From NCBI RefSeq assembly GCF_043641075.1, contig NZ_JBHZRC010000001.1, forward strand, positions 558,001 to 622,000: DNA of 64,000 nucleotides, given 5' to 3'. The notes under the pieces are model-generated. The model saw nothing but the letters and a program-made list of their open reading frames with translations, was not told the DNA's origin and searched no databases. Positions 42,232-51,523 of this stretch are shown here, piece by piece. Numbering within the stretch: position 1 is the first letter of the stretch; each line of letters opens with the position of its first letter. The position numbers were made by a program, and so were the translations under genes. This DNA comes from Bacillus_BD oryzisoli_A. Lineage in GTDB: Bacteria > Bacillota > Bacilli > Bacillales > Cytobacillaceae.

Positions 42232-45200
42232 ACTCCCAATCCTTAAACTTCCTAATGATTTGTTCCTTTTTCCTTTGTAAAAAGGACTTTTTGCTGCTGT
42301 CCTTTTTCTGTTTTTGAAGTTCGTAGGAGCTGGCAAAGCCAATTAAGGTTAAACCAGCAATAATGAGATAGCCCCACCACGGGAAGTTGCCCCAGTATGG
42401 TTTTGTTTGCAGTAATACATTCAAGAGTAATACACAGATGCCAACAAAGAAATAAGCTTTTATACGATAATGCATGCCACTTAAGATAGAGGCGAGTGAC
42501 AGCACCCCGATCATAATCGCATCATAAATCGTATTGCTGTACAAGGCATCAGAAACGAGGATAATGGTAACAATCAGCAGCACTACTAATTGAATAATCC
42601 TCATAATCTTTTTATATTCCTTCCACGTATGTCTGCTCAAGAATATCGTTAAGACGATAAACGGCAGGGTGTACAGCTCTGTTTCAATGTATTGGTTGAT
42701 CTCTAATTCAGCCAGAGTGACATAATATGGTAATAATACAGAAGCAGCTGTGATCGTTTTGACAATCATCTTTTCTACCATCCAATTAAAACGATTAATT
42801 AGACTATATAAGAAATAAACCACCAATAGTGAAGGAACTAGTTTAAGCCATAATGGATCACTGCTTGGAATAACGACAAACAACATGATTACATAAATAC
42901 TCGACATAATCGTGTACCAATCAATTCTCAGCGGCTCTAATGAAACGAGACTTTTAAAAGCATAACGGCCGAATAGATGGAGTGCCAAATATACAACTAA
43001 CACCAAAACAATCTGCATCCATTTTTCGAAAAAGGAAAGTGTAACCGAAAAGTAAACTGTTGCTAGCAACAATGGAAGGATGGTAAACATCTGCCAGCTT
43101 CTGCGGTGTAACAAATATAAGGTTACTACTGTATACAAAATAAATAGTAGTAGACCGGAAACGTTTAGCCCATCAACAAACGTAATGAAAATTAATAGCC
43201 CTAAACAGGCTTGCGGTACCAAATACCAATCAATTCGTTTTTTCCACGTTTCATTCCCAATCAGCCATATACCCAAAATGATTCCTGAGACGATTAAAAA
43301 TAAATGCTCGCCCCTGAATAATTGGTCCCATTGATAAAAGCTGATTGTCACATAAATGATAAATGGAAAGGTACTGAAGCCAGCATATAAAAATAACTTT
43401 ACTTCCCATTCCTTTTTTCGGTTTAGTGTACTGTATATATAAGGAACTAACCCAATTAATAGAATGGCAGGCTGTAATTTTGCAAAGAAAATATAAAAGA
43501 TAGAAACAAGCAGCACAGGTACTAAAAAGGCATGTGCTGTCCAAAAGAAATAAGGCTTTAACTCGTTTACGTTTCTGCCGATAACCTCATATACAGCTAA
43601 TAGGATAACTGGAATCAGTAAGAAATGCATTACTGCAAATGTATTATGATTTTCAAACCCGAATACATGTGCTAAGGCTGCAAGGAAGGCGAGAGACGTT
43701 ATACTGACTAACGTCCACAGAATAGGGCGCTTTACTTTATAGACAAGCAGTACGTATTGGGCAATTCCAACCGCATAGATGAAAGCTGTCATAAAAGGAT
43801 GCTCAAAGCCTTCTAACAGAGTAGATAACATCCCCAGCGTGTAAACAGATACCGCTGTTAAAAACGTACTAAAGTCTAGCGCTAGTTGGCTTCTTGATTT
43901 CCAAACATAGCTTATAGCTAATAAAAGTAATCCGCCAATTGCTAAATGACCCATAATTTCGATCTGATAACGGTAAAATGCAAAGTTTCGATCGAAATAA
44001 TCGAATAGGCAAATCCATGAACATCCCCAGCTAACAGCGTAAACCCAAGAAGCTACTTTTTTTATCTTTTCGTACAAAGGGAATTTATAGGTCAAGAGTG
44101 CAATAAGACCAAAAGTGAACAATAGAATGGAAGCATGTGTTAATTCACCATTTCCGACAGCAACAAGAATCATCAGGACCATTGCTGCAAGAGAAACGAT
44201 AAAACTACTGATCTTAATTGGGATTAGGTAGGTAAAACTGTTTTTTATATAAAAAATAAAAAATATAATCATTGCATAAGTAAACAAATATATATCCACA
44301 TAGTTTTCCTCGACACCTTTAAACAAAACAAAATAGCTTTGCAGGCCTGCTATCATAAGGAAAAAAGGAGCTAAAAAGCGGAATATCCGCTGGTTCGAGA
44401 TATTGGACAAGTAGATATAAGTAGCTGCAATGGTGATATAGGCTGCAAATAAAACGGTCGAATCTTCATCAGAACGTAATAACAGCCCTTGATAACTAAT
44501 AAATAGAAAGGCACAAAATGAAATAATCGCGCTTGTGATCTGAAAAGTCCTTTTTAGACTATCTTCTTTATTTAAATACTTTTCCACCATCATATACAGA
44601 ATCCCAATCAAAGCGAAGCCTATATAATTAAGATGGTGAAGGAAGGAATTCTCTATTAATTGGTACATTCCATATACAAAGAGTAGCGTGAAAATATAAT
44701 GATAATGCTTTGTACGATTGACATAAACCATCGAGATGTAGAGTGCAGCAGTAATTAAAATATTAAAACTGTAAAAGGTAGCATTTTCATAGAAAAATAG
44801 CATAAGTAAAGTGCTGACAATTAAATTTAATTGAGCAAAAATCGGTAATTCTCTAATAAATAGTTCAAATTTCTGATTATACTGCCATTTGTAATAGCCA
44901 AATAATAACAACGCATTATAGAGCATGATCCCGAAATAGAAAAAATCACGCGGTAAATAGGTCATCCCCAATAAAAAGCCGACACTGATTGTGGCAGTTA
45001 GATAGGAAAACCAGACAAATAAACGGTGCTTATATTTGGCAGCGATATAGGTATAAAGAGGTAAGCAGAGCATGCTGCCAATAAAGCCTAATAAATATTT
45101 TCCGCCGCCGTAAAAGGACAGCCAGTTTCCCAACAGTTCAAAAAATCCAATTGAAATAATGGAAATAGGAAGAAATAGACTTCCTAATGTCATAAAAGCA

Positions 45201-45631
45201 AATGCTGTTTTGTGTATGTGGAGGTGTTTATCTGCAACATAGCTGCTGGCAAAGAATACACCCGATACCATAGAAACTAGTAATACTTTGAACAAATTAT
45301 TTAACGAGCTCCAGTTACTGGTGCCAAAAACTAGCCCTCCGATAAATAAGAGAATGACACCGAGAATCAAACCCCAAGAAATATTTCTTTCTCTTATTTG
45401 TTCTTGTGTCAGAGCAGTTTTCGTTTTAATTGGTTTTTGTTTTTCCTTCTGTTGCTTTTTTAAGGCAGCGGCCTCAATTATTTGCTGCTGTTCATCCATA
45501 TCCTGTACATATAGATTGTAAGCATGGTTTATTTTTTGATAATCCTGTTCATCCACATAACCATTTTCTTTTAAATGACGTAATTCCTCTCTAAAAGCCT
45601 GCCTTCGAGAATAGGGAACCCCTTTTTGCAT
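42230..45631 (-). CDS. Giant polytopic membrane protein of unknown function
   Basis: 1133 residues from ATG 45631, which has AAGGAGG upstream; a longer reading from 45685 has none. After a charged N-terminal ~75 residues (SRRQAFREELRHLKENGYVD, then Lys/Gln-rich helices) come roughly thirty membrane segments in succession, with almost no soluble loops, and a short basic tail. The early part resembles DUF2157/SCO7613-type proteins, but I cannot assign it firmly. No catalytic motif seen. Monocistronic. Confidence 0.72.
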   Translation of the reverse strand: MQKGVPYSRRQAFREELRHLKENGYVDEQDYQKINHAYNLYVQDMDEQQQIIEAAALKKQQKEKQKPIKTKTALTQEQIRERNISWGLILGVILLFIGGLVFGTSNWSSLNNLFKVLLVSMVSGVFFASSYVADKHLHIHKTAFAFMTLGSLFLPISIISIGFFELLGNWLSFYGGGKYLLGFIGSMLCLPLYTYIAAKYKHRLFVWFSYLTATISVGFLLGMTYLPRDFFYFGIMLYNALLLFGYYKWQYNQKFELFIRELPIFAQLNLIVSTLLMLFFYENATFYSFNILITAALYISMVYVNRTKHYHYIFTLLFVYGMYQLIENSFLHHLNYIGFALIGILYMMVEKYLNKEDSLKRTFQITSAIISFCAFLFISYQGLLLRSDEDSTVLFAAYITIAATYIYLSNISNQRIFRFLAPFFLMIAGLQSYFVLFKGVEENYVDIYLFTYAMIIFFIFYIKNSFTYLIPIKISSFIVSLAAMVLMILVAVGNGELTHASILLFTFGLIALLTYKFPLYEKIKKVASWVYAVSWGCSWICLFDYFDRNFAFYRYQIEIMGHLAIGGLLLLAISYVWKSRSQLALDFSTFLTAVSVYTLGMLSTLLEGFEHPFMTAFIYAVGIAQYVLLVYKVKRPILWTLVSITSLAFLAALAHVFGFENHNTFAVMHFLLIPVILLAVYEVIGRNVNELKPYFFWTAHAFLVPVLLVSIFYIFFAKLQPAILLIGLVPYIYSTLNRKKEWEVKLFLYAGFSTFPFIIYVTISFYQWDQLFRGEHLFLIVSGIILGIWLIGNETWKKRIDWYLVPQACLGLLIFITFVDGLNVSGLLLFILYTVVTLYLLHRRSWQMFTILPLLLATVYFSVTLSFFEKWMQIVLVLVVYLALHLFGRYAFKSLVSLEPLRIDWYTIMSSIYVIMLFVVIPSSDPLWLKLVPSLLVVYFLYSLINRFNWMVEKMIVKTITAASVLLPYYVTLAELEINQYIETELYTLPFIVLTIFLSRHTWKEYKKIMRIIQLVVLLIVTIILVSDALYSNTIYDAIMIGVLSLASILSGMHYRIKAYFFVGICVLLLNVLLQTKPYWGNFPWWGYLIIAGLTLIGFASSYELQKQKKDSSKKSFLQRKKEQIIRKFKDWE

Positions 45632-45804
45632 ATAATTCGCCTCCTTATTTAACGCTTTGATAGATAGCTTTTCATACAATAACATATTAGTTCAAAATAT
45701 TCTCTCTTCAAGTTCATTATATCAATGAAAGAGATGTGAATCTCTTCTTTTTAGCAAGTTTAGCACCGGGGAATATGTAGCCTATTTTGGGTTCTGGGAA
45801 AAAG

Positions 45805-45833
45805 TTGAACTGACATCTGTATTCTTGTATACT
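45805..45833 (+). promoter_or_regulatory. Sigma-A promoter upstream of the small frame and SDR gene
   Basis: TTGAAC, a 17-nt spacer and TATACT. It could drive both the small frame at 45860 and the oxidoreductase gene at 46023. Confidence 0.6.
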
Positions 45834-45859
45834 AGTAAACTGTCAAAGGAGAGAGATAC

Positions 45860-45946
45860 GTGGCAAAAAAAAAGAAAGAAAAGTAGAATCCTTTTGCAGC
45901 TTATACATCAAAGTATAAAAAGGAAGATTTTCTTACATATTGATAG
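45860..45946 (+). pseudogene. Possible small gene interrupted by an in-frame TAG
   Basis: After AAAGGAGAG, GTG 45860 opens VAKKKKEK, then TAG (45884-45886), then the same frame continues NPFAAYTSKYKKEDFLTY to TGA. Promoter, ribosome site and a protein-like sequence after the stop suggest a ~27-residue basic peptide gene carrying a nonsense codon, or a very short real peptide. Confidence 0.3.
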
Positions 45947-46022
45947 CTAGAACAATTGTTGGTTCGACCAAATGAATTAAGTAAAGTAAACTTACTAGGA
46001 TAAATTAGAAAGAGGGATACGT

Positions 46023-46691
46023 TTGAAGGAGAAAAAATCAGCATTGATTGCCGGTGCAAGCGGTTTAATTGGTAATGAATTGCTTCATAATCTACTAGAT
46101 GGAACGGAATACGAACGAGTGACTGCTATTGTCAGGTCTCCATTAAACATGCAGCATCCAAAATTAGAGGAAAAAATCATATCCTTTGATAACATGGATA
46201 AATATCATCACATCTTTGCTGTTGATGATGTGTTTTGCTGCTTAGGAACTACAATTAAAAAGGCAAAAACGAAAGACTCTATGTACAAAATAGACGTCAA
46301 TTATCCAGTTCAGATAGCAAAGCTTGCAAGTAATAATGGTGCCAAACGTTTTCTTATTGTTAGTTCCATGAATGCCAATCCTGAATCCTCGATTTGGTAT
46401 GCAAAGATGAAGGGAGAACTGGAAGAGAAAATAAGCATGATTCCATTCGAAAGCATCTCCATTATGCGTCCATCCTTACTATTAGGTGAACGGAAAGAAT
46501 TTCGTTTTGGAGAGAAGGCAGGCGAGCTCTTTTTTATTATTTTCCCATTCCTTTTTATTGGTCCGCTGAAAAAGTACAAAGCCATTCAAGGAAGGACAGT
46601 TGCCGCAGCTATGTACAAGATTGCTCAAATGGATAAAAAGGGAATAGCTATTTATCCTTCGGAGCAAATTGAACAGGTCGCAGGCAGATAG
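46023..46691 (+). CDS. Atypical short-chain dehydrogenase, TIP30-like NAD(P)-binding protein
   Basis: 222 residues from TTG 46023 with AGAGGG upstream. The nucleotide-binding motif GASGLIG lies at residues 11-17, followed by VFCCLGTTIKKAKTK and FLIVSSMNANPESSIWYAKMK, where Y and K of the YxxxK pair are present. This is the TIP30/HTATIP2-like branch of atypical SDRs. Reaction unknown; may be a redox-sensing or reductase protein. Single gene. Confidence 0.82.
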   Translation: MKEKKSALIAGASGLIGNELLHNLLDGTEYERVTAIVRSPLNMQHPKLEEKIISFDNMDKYHHIFAVDDVFCCLGTTIKKAKTKDSMYKIDVNYPVQIAKLASNNGAKRFLIVSSMNANPESSIWYAKMKGELEEKISMIPFESISIMRPSLLLGERKEFRFGEKAGELFFIIFPFLFIGPLKKYKAIQGRTVAAAMYKIAQMDKKGIAIYPSEQIEQVAGR

Positions 46692-46700
46692 AGGGTTACA

Positions 46701-46952
46701 TTATTCCAGCACTAACAGATATTGAACGATATTTGGCGGAAAAAACGTCACATTCATCACTTTATAACCAATACTTAAGTGCTGGGACAATGTTTCAGCA
46801 CAATTTTTTCGAATCGATTCAATCGGTGCATGATAGCTTGTATGAACATGTAATACCGAGTTTGTATCATATTGACATTGAATTATCATAACATGTCTGC
46901 CGGTCCACGCCAGACCAATCATAGTAGGATGATTTCGGTAAAAAGTGATCAT
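46701..46952 (-). CDS. Small hypothetical protein
   Basis: 83 residues, no membrane segment, rich in His and aromatic residues (MITFYRNHPTMIGLAWTGRH). The ATG has GAGGATGTG upstream on the minus strand, and the frame does not overlap a neighbour. Not a family I recognise. It is convergent with the SDR gene, 9 nt apart. Confidence 0.5.
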   Translation of the reverse strand: MITFYRNHPTMIGLAWTGRHVMIIQCQYDTNSVLHVHTSYHAPIESIRKNCAETLSQHLSIGYKVMNVTFFPPNIVQYLLVLE

Positions 46953-47234
46953 TTTTTCACATCCTCATTATTTCTTTTTATTATATTTTATGAAAATAAG
47001 CTGAATTCGTTCGAAAAACAGCATTAACAATAAACCAAATTCTCCTTATTTAAAAAATCAGAAAATTCTATCTAATTACATCATGTGTTAATTACACATT
47101 AAACAATTAAATTTCCTCGCCCAATTATATAATGAAAACCATTTTTTAGATTCACGTGTAAAGCAGTTAACCAAAAGGGGAATATGAAGAGAGAGTTTAA
47201 AAGTAAAACAAGTCAATAAATGGAGGCTTTTTGA

Positions 47235-47921
47235 ATGCGGGATATCATCCAAGCGACAAAGGAATATGTAAAACAAAAATTATCAGCTGAAGTCACAGGG
47301 CATGACTGGTGGCATATTAAGCGCGTCTATGAAAACAGCATACTTATCATGAAGGAAACGGCAGATCCCCTTCAAAGGGAAGTAGTGGAACTGGCAGCTC
47401 TCCTGCATGATATCGCTGATTGGAAGTTCCATGATGGAGATGAATCGATCGGCCCAAGAGTAGCAAGAGAATGGCTTGAGTCGCAGCAGGTACATGAGAA
47501 GGTAATCCGTCATGTCTGTCAAATCGTGAAAGACATTTCATTTAAAGGAGCTGGAACACATAATTCTATGAAGAGTATAGAAGGACAAATTGTCCAGGAT
47601 GCTGACAGATTAGACGCACTTGGGGCAATTGGCATCGCCCGGACCTTTGCGTACGGTGGATTTAAGGGAAGAGAGTTATTCAATCCAATAATAGAACCGA
47701 AAATGCACAAAACAGCAGAGGAATATAAATCACAGCAATCAACCACGATTAATCATTTCTTTGAAAAGCTCTTACTGCTGAAGGATCGAATGAACACGCA
47801 AGCTGCGAAAAAGCTTGCTATAGAACGGCATCAGTATATGGTAGAATTCCTAAAAAAATTCTTTCAGGAAAGCCAACATGAAGGTTCTCATCATTACAAA
47901 CTTTTATCTTATTACAATTGA
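47235..47921 (+). CDS. HD-domain phosphohydrolase, YedJ/YpgQ family
   Basis: 228 residues. Metal ligands are visible: H in GHDWWHIKRVY (about residue 23-28), LLHDIADWKF (HD at ~60) and QDADRLDALGAIGIAR (Asp at ~122). The last block is the YedJ/YpgQ signature; relatives hydrolyse nucleoside triphosphates or pyrophosphate. Start supported by TGGAGG. Closed by a perfect-stem terminator. Confidence 0.85.
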   Translation: MRDIIQATKEYVKQKLSAEVTGHDWWHIKRVYENSILIMKETADPLQREVVELAALLHDIADWKFHDGDESIGPRVAREWLESQQVHEKVIRHVCQIVKDISFKGAGTHNSMKSIEGQIVQDADRLDALGAIGIARTFAYGGFKGRELFNPIIEPKMHKTAEEYKSQQSTTINHFFEKLLLLKDRMNTQAAKKLAIERHQYMVEFLKKFFQESQHEGSHHYKLLSYYN

Positions 47922-47935
47922 ATGCACAGGAGGCC

Positions 47936-47973
47936 ATCGCATAAAAACTTTCTTATGCGATGGCCTCCTGTTT
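47936..47973 (+). terminator. Terminator after the YedJ-like gene
   Basis: A perfect stem (ACAGGAGGCCATCGCATAA against TTATGCGATGGCCTCCTGT), loop of 8 nt, then TT only. Very stable although the T-run is short. Confidence 0.8.
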
Positions 47974-48091
47974 GCTATTTCATGAATCGTTCACAAATCT
48001 CCTATCTGCAGTCATATGTATTATTATGGTAATATATTATAATTTGATAGAATACATAATTTTACCATTTATCGTAAAGGAGTTGAGCCAA

Positions 48092-49807
48092 ATGTTTGAA
48101 AAAATGAAAAACTTAAAAATTGTTAATGTTGTAACAATTTTGTCCGTTATTGCCATTGTATTTATGGGCATCATTGGTTTCTTTAGTACGAATAGAATGG
48201 CCAGTATGAATGATGATAACCGGCTGCTCTACAATGAAAATTTAATCCCTCTAACACAAATTAGCAGTATGAGAGGAACATTTTCTAATATAAGAATTAG
48301 TGTGAGAGATTATTCGACAAGGAGGGATGCAAAGCTTCCTGAATCTATCCAAGCAGATTATATAAAAATAACAGATCTTATTGATTCCTATAGCAGCTCT
48401 CGCTCTAATTATATTAAAGGTACTCAAAGTGAAGAAGCGATGCATGTAAAAAATGTTACGGATCAATTATCGTTATATTTGTCAACTTGGGAAGAAGCCA
48501 AAGTTGAAATAGATACAACCGGTAAACTTTCTGACAGCCATTTTGATGAACTTGACTTAATTGGAACCGACCTGTATTCCAGCTTAACTGCCTTAAAAGA
48601 AATGAACGAAAAAGAAGCTAAAGCAGCAAATACCAATAGTTTACAAACCTATGAAAGCAGCTTTAAAACTATTTTATACATATTTATATCTGTTGCCATC
48701 ATTTTTTTGTTGATCGTTGTGATCACGGTTATTTCTATTAAACGCTCAGCAAAAGAAATGATTTCACTTTTAAATACAGTGGCGAACGGAGATTTCACTC
48801 TTAAAATTGATCGAAGTTATAAAAATGAATTTGGCCTTATGAAGAAAGCACTATCAGATACAGTTGAAGATATCAAGAACATGATTCTAACAGTCAAAGA
48901 AAAATCAAAACATATTGAGAATCAGGCCGATAACTTAGGCATTGTTTTCGAGGAAATGTCAGCTGCAACTCAAAATGTTTCGCAATCGATTAATGAAGTA
49001 GCACAAGGAACAGGCTCGCAATCTGAGAATTTAGCTGATATTACGAACATTTTAGAGGACTTCCGAATGGAAATGGATAAGATTGTCATATCTATTAACG
49101 AAGTAACAGACAGTGCAGATCATGTGGATGGCATGGCTAAAGACAGCAGTACCAAAATGACTGTATTGTCTGATTCGATTATTGAAGTAAACTCTGCTGC
49201 TAAGGCATTAAAAGATAAGATTTCAAACCTTGAATCTAGTATTAATAAAATCAGTAATATTACAAATATTATTAACGGGATTGCAGACCAAACTAATTTA
49301 TTAGCACTCAATGCCTCGATTGAAGCAGCTAGAGCCGGTGAAGCAGGCAAGGGATTTTCTGTCGTTGCAGAGGAAATTAGAAAATTGGCTGAGCAAAGCA
49401 AGCTTTCTTCCGAAAACATAAATAAGCTGGTTGTTGAAATCTCCTCAGATACGAAGGATATGGTTAATACATCTGATGATATGATTAAAGATGTAAATGA
49501 TCAAATTGAGGTTGCCAATACTTCGGTGATCTCCTTTAAAAACATTATAGGTGCAATTAACGAAATCATTCCTAAAATGCAAGGCATTAATGGTTCGATG
49601 TCAAAGCTTCAGAAAAATCAGGGTGTCATTGTTGACAAGGTACAGGGCGCTTCAGCTGTTGCTCAGGAAGTGGCTGCATCAGCTGAAGAAATTTCCTCAT
49701 CCTCCCAGCAAATGAATGCATCAGCTGAAGAAGTTTCTGCTTCAGCAACTCAATTGAGTGATATCAGTAAGGATGTTATTGTTGAAATAGACAAATTTAC
49801 ATTATAA
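48092..49807 (+). CDS. Methyl-accepting chemotaxis protein
   Basis: 571 residues from ATG 48092, with AAAGGAG upstream; the longer reading from 47960 begins in the previous terminator and is rejected. Membrane helices at about 12-32 and 190-212 flank a four-helix-bundle ligand domain (~35-185). A HAMP domain follows, then the signalling domain whose hairpin tip reads ADQTNLLALNASIEAARAGE and VVAEEIRKLAEQS. The receptor signals through CheW/CheA to the flagella, so the organism is probably motile. Ligand unknown. Confidence 0.93.
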   Translation: MFEKMKNLKIVNVVTILSVIAIVFMGIIGFFSTNRMASMNDDNRLLYNENLIPLTQISSMRGTFSNIRISVRDYSTRRDAKLPESIQADYIKITDLIDSYSSSRSNYIKGTQSEEAMHVKNVTDQLSLYLSTWEEAKVEIDTTGKLSDSHFDELDLIGTDLYSSLTALKEMNEKEAKAANTNSLQTYESSFKTILYIFISVAIIFLLIVVITVISIKRSAKEMISLLNTVANGDFTLKIDRSYKNEFGLMKKALSDTVEDIKNMILTVKEKSKHIENQADNLGIVFEEMSAATQNVSQSINEVAQGTGSQSENLADITNILEDFRMEMDKIVISINEVTDSADHVDGMAKDSSTKMTVLSDSIIEVNSAAKALKDKISNLESSINKISNITNIINGIADQTNLLALNASIEAARAGEAGKGFSVVAEEIRKLAEQSKLSSENINKLVVEISSDTKDMVNTSDDMIKDVNDQIEVANTSVISFKNIIGAINEIIPKMQGINGSMSKLQKNQGVIVDKVQGASAVAQEVAASAEEISSSSQQMNASAEEVSASATQLSDISKDVIVEIDKFTL

Positions 49808-49861
49808 ATCCTATGTGAAACCACTCATCATAGATTGTCCATTTTTACCATAAACTAATAA

Positions 49862-49906
49862 AAAGAGAAGTTGATTCAAATCATAAAATGAATTGACTTC
49901 TTTTTT
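49862..49906 (+). terminator. Terminator after the chemoreceptor gene
   Basis: AAAGAGAAGT-GATTCA pairs with TGAATT-ACTTCTTTTTTT; loop about 11 nt; seven T. Confidence 0.8.
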
Positions 49907-49932
49907 TATTTTAAATTTTGGCAAAAAAACTA

Positions 49933-49961
49933 TTGCATTCCAATAAATATTAGCATATAGT
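49933..49961 (+). promoter_or_regulatory. Promoter of the NAD salvage operon
   Basis: TTGCAT, 17-nt spacer, TATAGT. The start point would fall near 49968, inside the operator-like region. Confidence 0.6.
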
Positions 49962-49963
49962 GG

Positions 49964-49998
49964 AATTAACAAATAACGATTAACAACTTGTTAATTAA
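49964..49998 (+). promoter_or_regulatory. Operator-like region 1 of the NAD salvage genes
   Basis: Contains the perfect palindrome ATTAACAACTTGTTAAT (49979-49995) and, read on the minus strand, TTAACA-n5-TTAATCGTTA, which recurs at 50852-50871. Likely binding site of the Nudix-type regulator. Confidence 0.55.
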
Positions 49999-50025
49999 TA
50001 AACCAACGAGAAAGCTGGTGATTGA

Positions 50026-50826
50026 ATGTCTAGTTTTCATTCCAATGATGAAGCCTTAAAGCATTATGATTCGAATAAGTATCGAACTCCTGATGGATAT
50101 ACATCTGATATTGCGGTGTTTACGATTATTTCAGAAGAGGTTGGGGCCTATAAGCCGCCTAAGAAAACTTTGAAGCTGATGCTGATAAAAAGGGCAGCAT
50201 TAAATAGTGAAGGACATCCGAATATAGAAGGCGGAAAATGGGCGCTTCCTGGGGGCTTTATACAACCGGATGAAACAGCCTATGAAGCAGCCGTACGTGA
50301 ACTTGAGGAAGAAACAGGTGTAAATGGGGTAAAAATCAAGCATTTCGGTGTATATGATAAATTAGGCAGAGACAGGCGTGGCTGGATTATTTCAAATGCC
50401 CATTATGCCATTGTGCCAGAAACATTTTTAGAAAAAAGAAAAGCAGCAGATGATGCCACTGAGGTTGAATTATTTGATATGAATGAACTAACTGAGCTCG
50501 ATCTTGCATTTGACCATGCGAAGGTCATTGACGATGCCCTATGGTTCATTAAAAAGGATATGTCGCTAACGACATTGGCGAGAAATTTCCTTCCAAAGGA
50601 ATTTGTCCTTTCCGAGCTTCAGGGGGTATTATTGACCGTATTAGACGAACCCTGGATTAAATTAGATGCACAGTTTTTCAGAAAAGCACCGTCCTTGCCC
50701 TTTATCGAAAAGGTCATGGTTAACGGTGAGCCCAAAAAAACAAATAAATGGTCAAAAGGAAATGCTCAGCTTTATGCATTTAATGATTATGAGCCATTTG
50801 TTTCCATTTACAGTGCAAAATATTAA
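50026..50826 (+). CDS. Nudix-domain regulator of NAD metabolism, NrtR-like
   Basis: 266 residues. A Nudix domain with an intact box (GGFIQPDETAYEAAVRELEEETG, about residues 79-102; glycine, glutamates and REL all present) is followed by a C-terminal domain (about 180-266) of the size and pattern of the NrtR winged helix (LSELQGVLLTVLDEPW then FRKAPSLPFIEKV). NrtR proteins repress NAD synthesis genes and respond to ADP-ribose. The next three genes are NAD salvage genes, in agreement. The intact Nudix box means it could also hydrolyse a substrate. Confidence 0.82.
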   Translation: MSSFHSNDEALKHYDSNKYRTPDGYTSDIAVFTIISEEVGAYKPPKKTLKLMLIKRAALNSEGHPNIEGGKWALPGGFIQPDETAYEAAVRELEEETGVNGVKIKHFGVYDKLGRDRRGWIISNAHYAIVPETFLEKRKAADDATEVELFDMNELTELDLAFDHAKVIDDALWFIKKDMSLTTLARNFLPKEFVLSELQGVLLTVLDEPWIKLDAQFFRKAPSLPFIEKVMVNGEPKKTNKWSKGNAQLYAFNDYEPFVSIYSAKY

Positions 50827-50851
50827 CGAGAATTTTTTTTAAAGAAATTAA

Positions 50852-50880
50852 TTAACATTTCATTAATCGTTAATTATTTA
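50852..50880 (+). promoter_or_regulatory. Operator-like region 2, upstream of pncA
   Basis: TTAACATTTCATTAATCGTTA shares TTAACA-n5-TTAATCGTTA with the reverse complement of the region before the regulator gene. It lies in the 68-nt gap between regulator and pncA. No separate promoter is obvious. Confidence 0.5.
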
Positions 50881-50897
50881 AAAGGGGAGAATAAATG

Positions 50898-51446
50898 ATG
50901 AAAAAAGCATTAATTTCAATTGATTATACCGTTGATTTTGTTGCAGATGAAGGTGCATTAACCTGCGGAAAGCCTGGTCAGCAGATTGAAGAAGCTATTA
51001 CAAGCATTACAAAGGAATTTATTGAGGAAAATGAATATGTAGTATTTGCCATTGATGCACACCGAAAAGGAGATCATCTTCACCCTGAATCCAAACTGTT
51101 TCCGCCTCACAACATCATGGGGACAAAAGGTCGAAATTTATTTGGTTCATTAAACAGCCTATACGAAGATAATAAGCAAAAAGAACATGTTTATTGGATA
51201 GATAAGACACGTTACTCCGCCTTTGCTGGAACAGATTTAGAGTTAAAGCTGCGTGAACGCGGAATTACAGAAGTTCATTTAACAGGTGTTTGCACAGATA
51301 TTTGTATTCTACACACTGCTGTTGATGCATATAACAAAGGCTTTAACATTGTCGTTCACAAGCAGGCGACTGCAAGCTTTAATCCACTTGGTCATGAATG
51401 GGCCTTACAGCATTTTGTTTCCTCTTTGGGTGCAAAAGTTGTTTAA
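50898..51446 (+). CDS. pncA: Nicotinamidase
   Basis: 182 residues from ATG 50898; ATG 50895 directly before it is nearly as likely, with AAAGGGGAG upstream. Isochorismatase-fold enzyme with the Cys-Asp-Lys triad visible: Asp in ISIDYTVDF, Lys in DKTRYSAFAGT and Cys in TGVCTDICILHTA. It deamidates nicotinamide to nicotinate. First enzyme of the salvage path; pncB follows after 77 nt. Confidence 0.92.
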   Translation: MKKALISIDYTVDFVADEGALTCGKPGQQIEEAITSITKEFIEENEYVVFAIDAHRKGDHLHPESKLFPPHNIMGTKGRNLFGSLNSLYEDNKQKEHVYWIDKTRYSAFAGTDLELKLRERGITEVHLTGVCTDICILHTAVDAYNKGFNIVVHKQATASFNPLGHEWALQHFVSSLGAKVV

Positions 51447-51523
51447 TGGGTCATAAATTTACCCTTTTTGTAAAAAATAACATTTTAAGAACGTACGGAC
51501 AAAACTAAGCAGGAGGACTCATA

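Larger units (their letters stand above)
45632..46022 (+). other. Intergenic region with a promoter and a small interrupted frame
   Basis: 391 nt between divergent genes. It contains a good plus-strand promoter (45805-45833), an AAAGGAGAG site (45845-45853) and a GTG frame (45860) broken by TAG after eight codons. See those entries. Nothing else is recognised. Confidence 0.4.

Noticed and set aside
47960..48091. N-terminal extension of the chemoreceptor from ATG 47960
   Set aside because: It begins inside the preceding terminator stem and would add a third hydrophobic segment; ATG 48092 has AAAGGAG.
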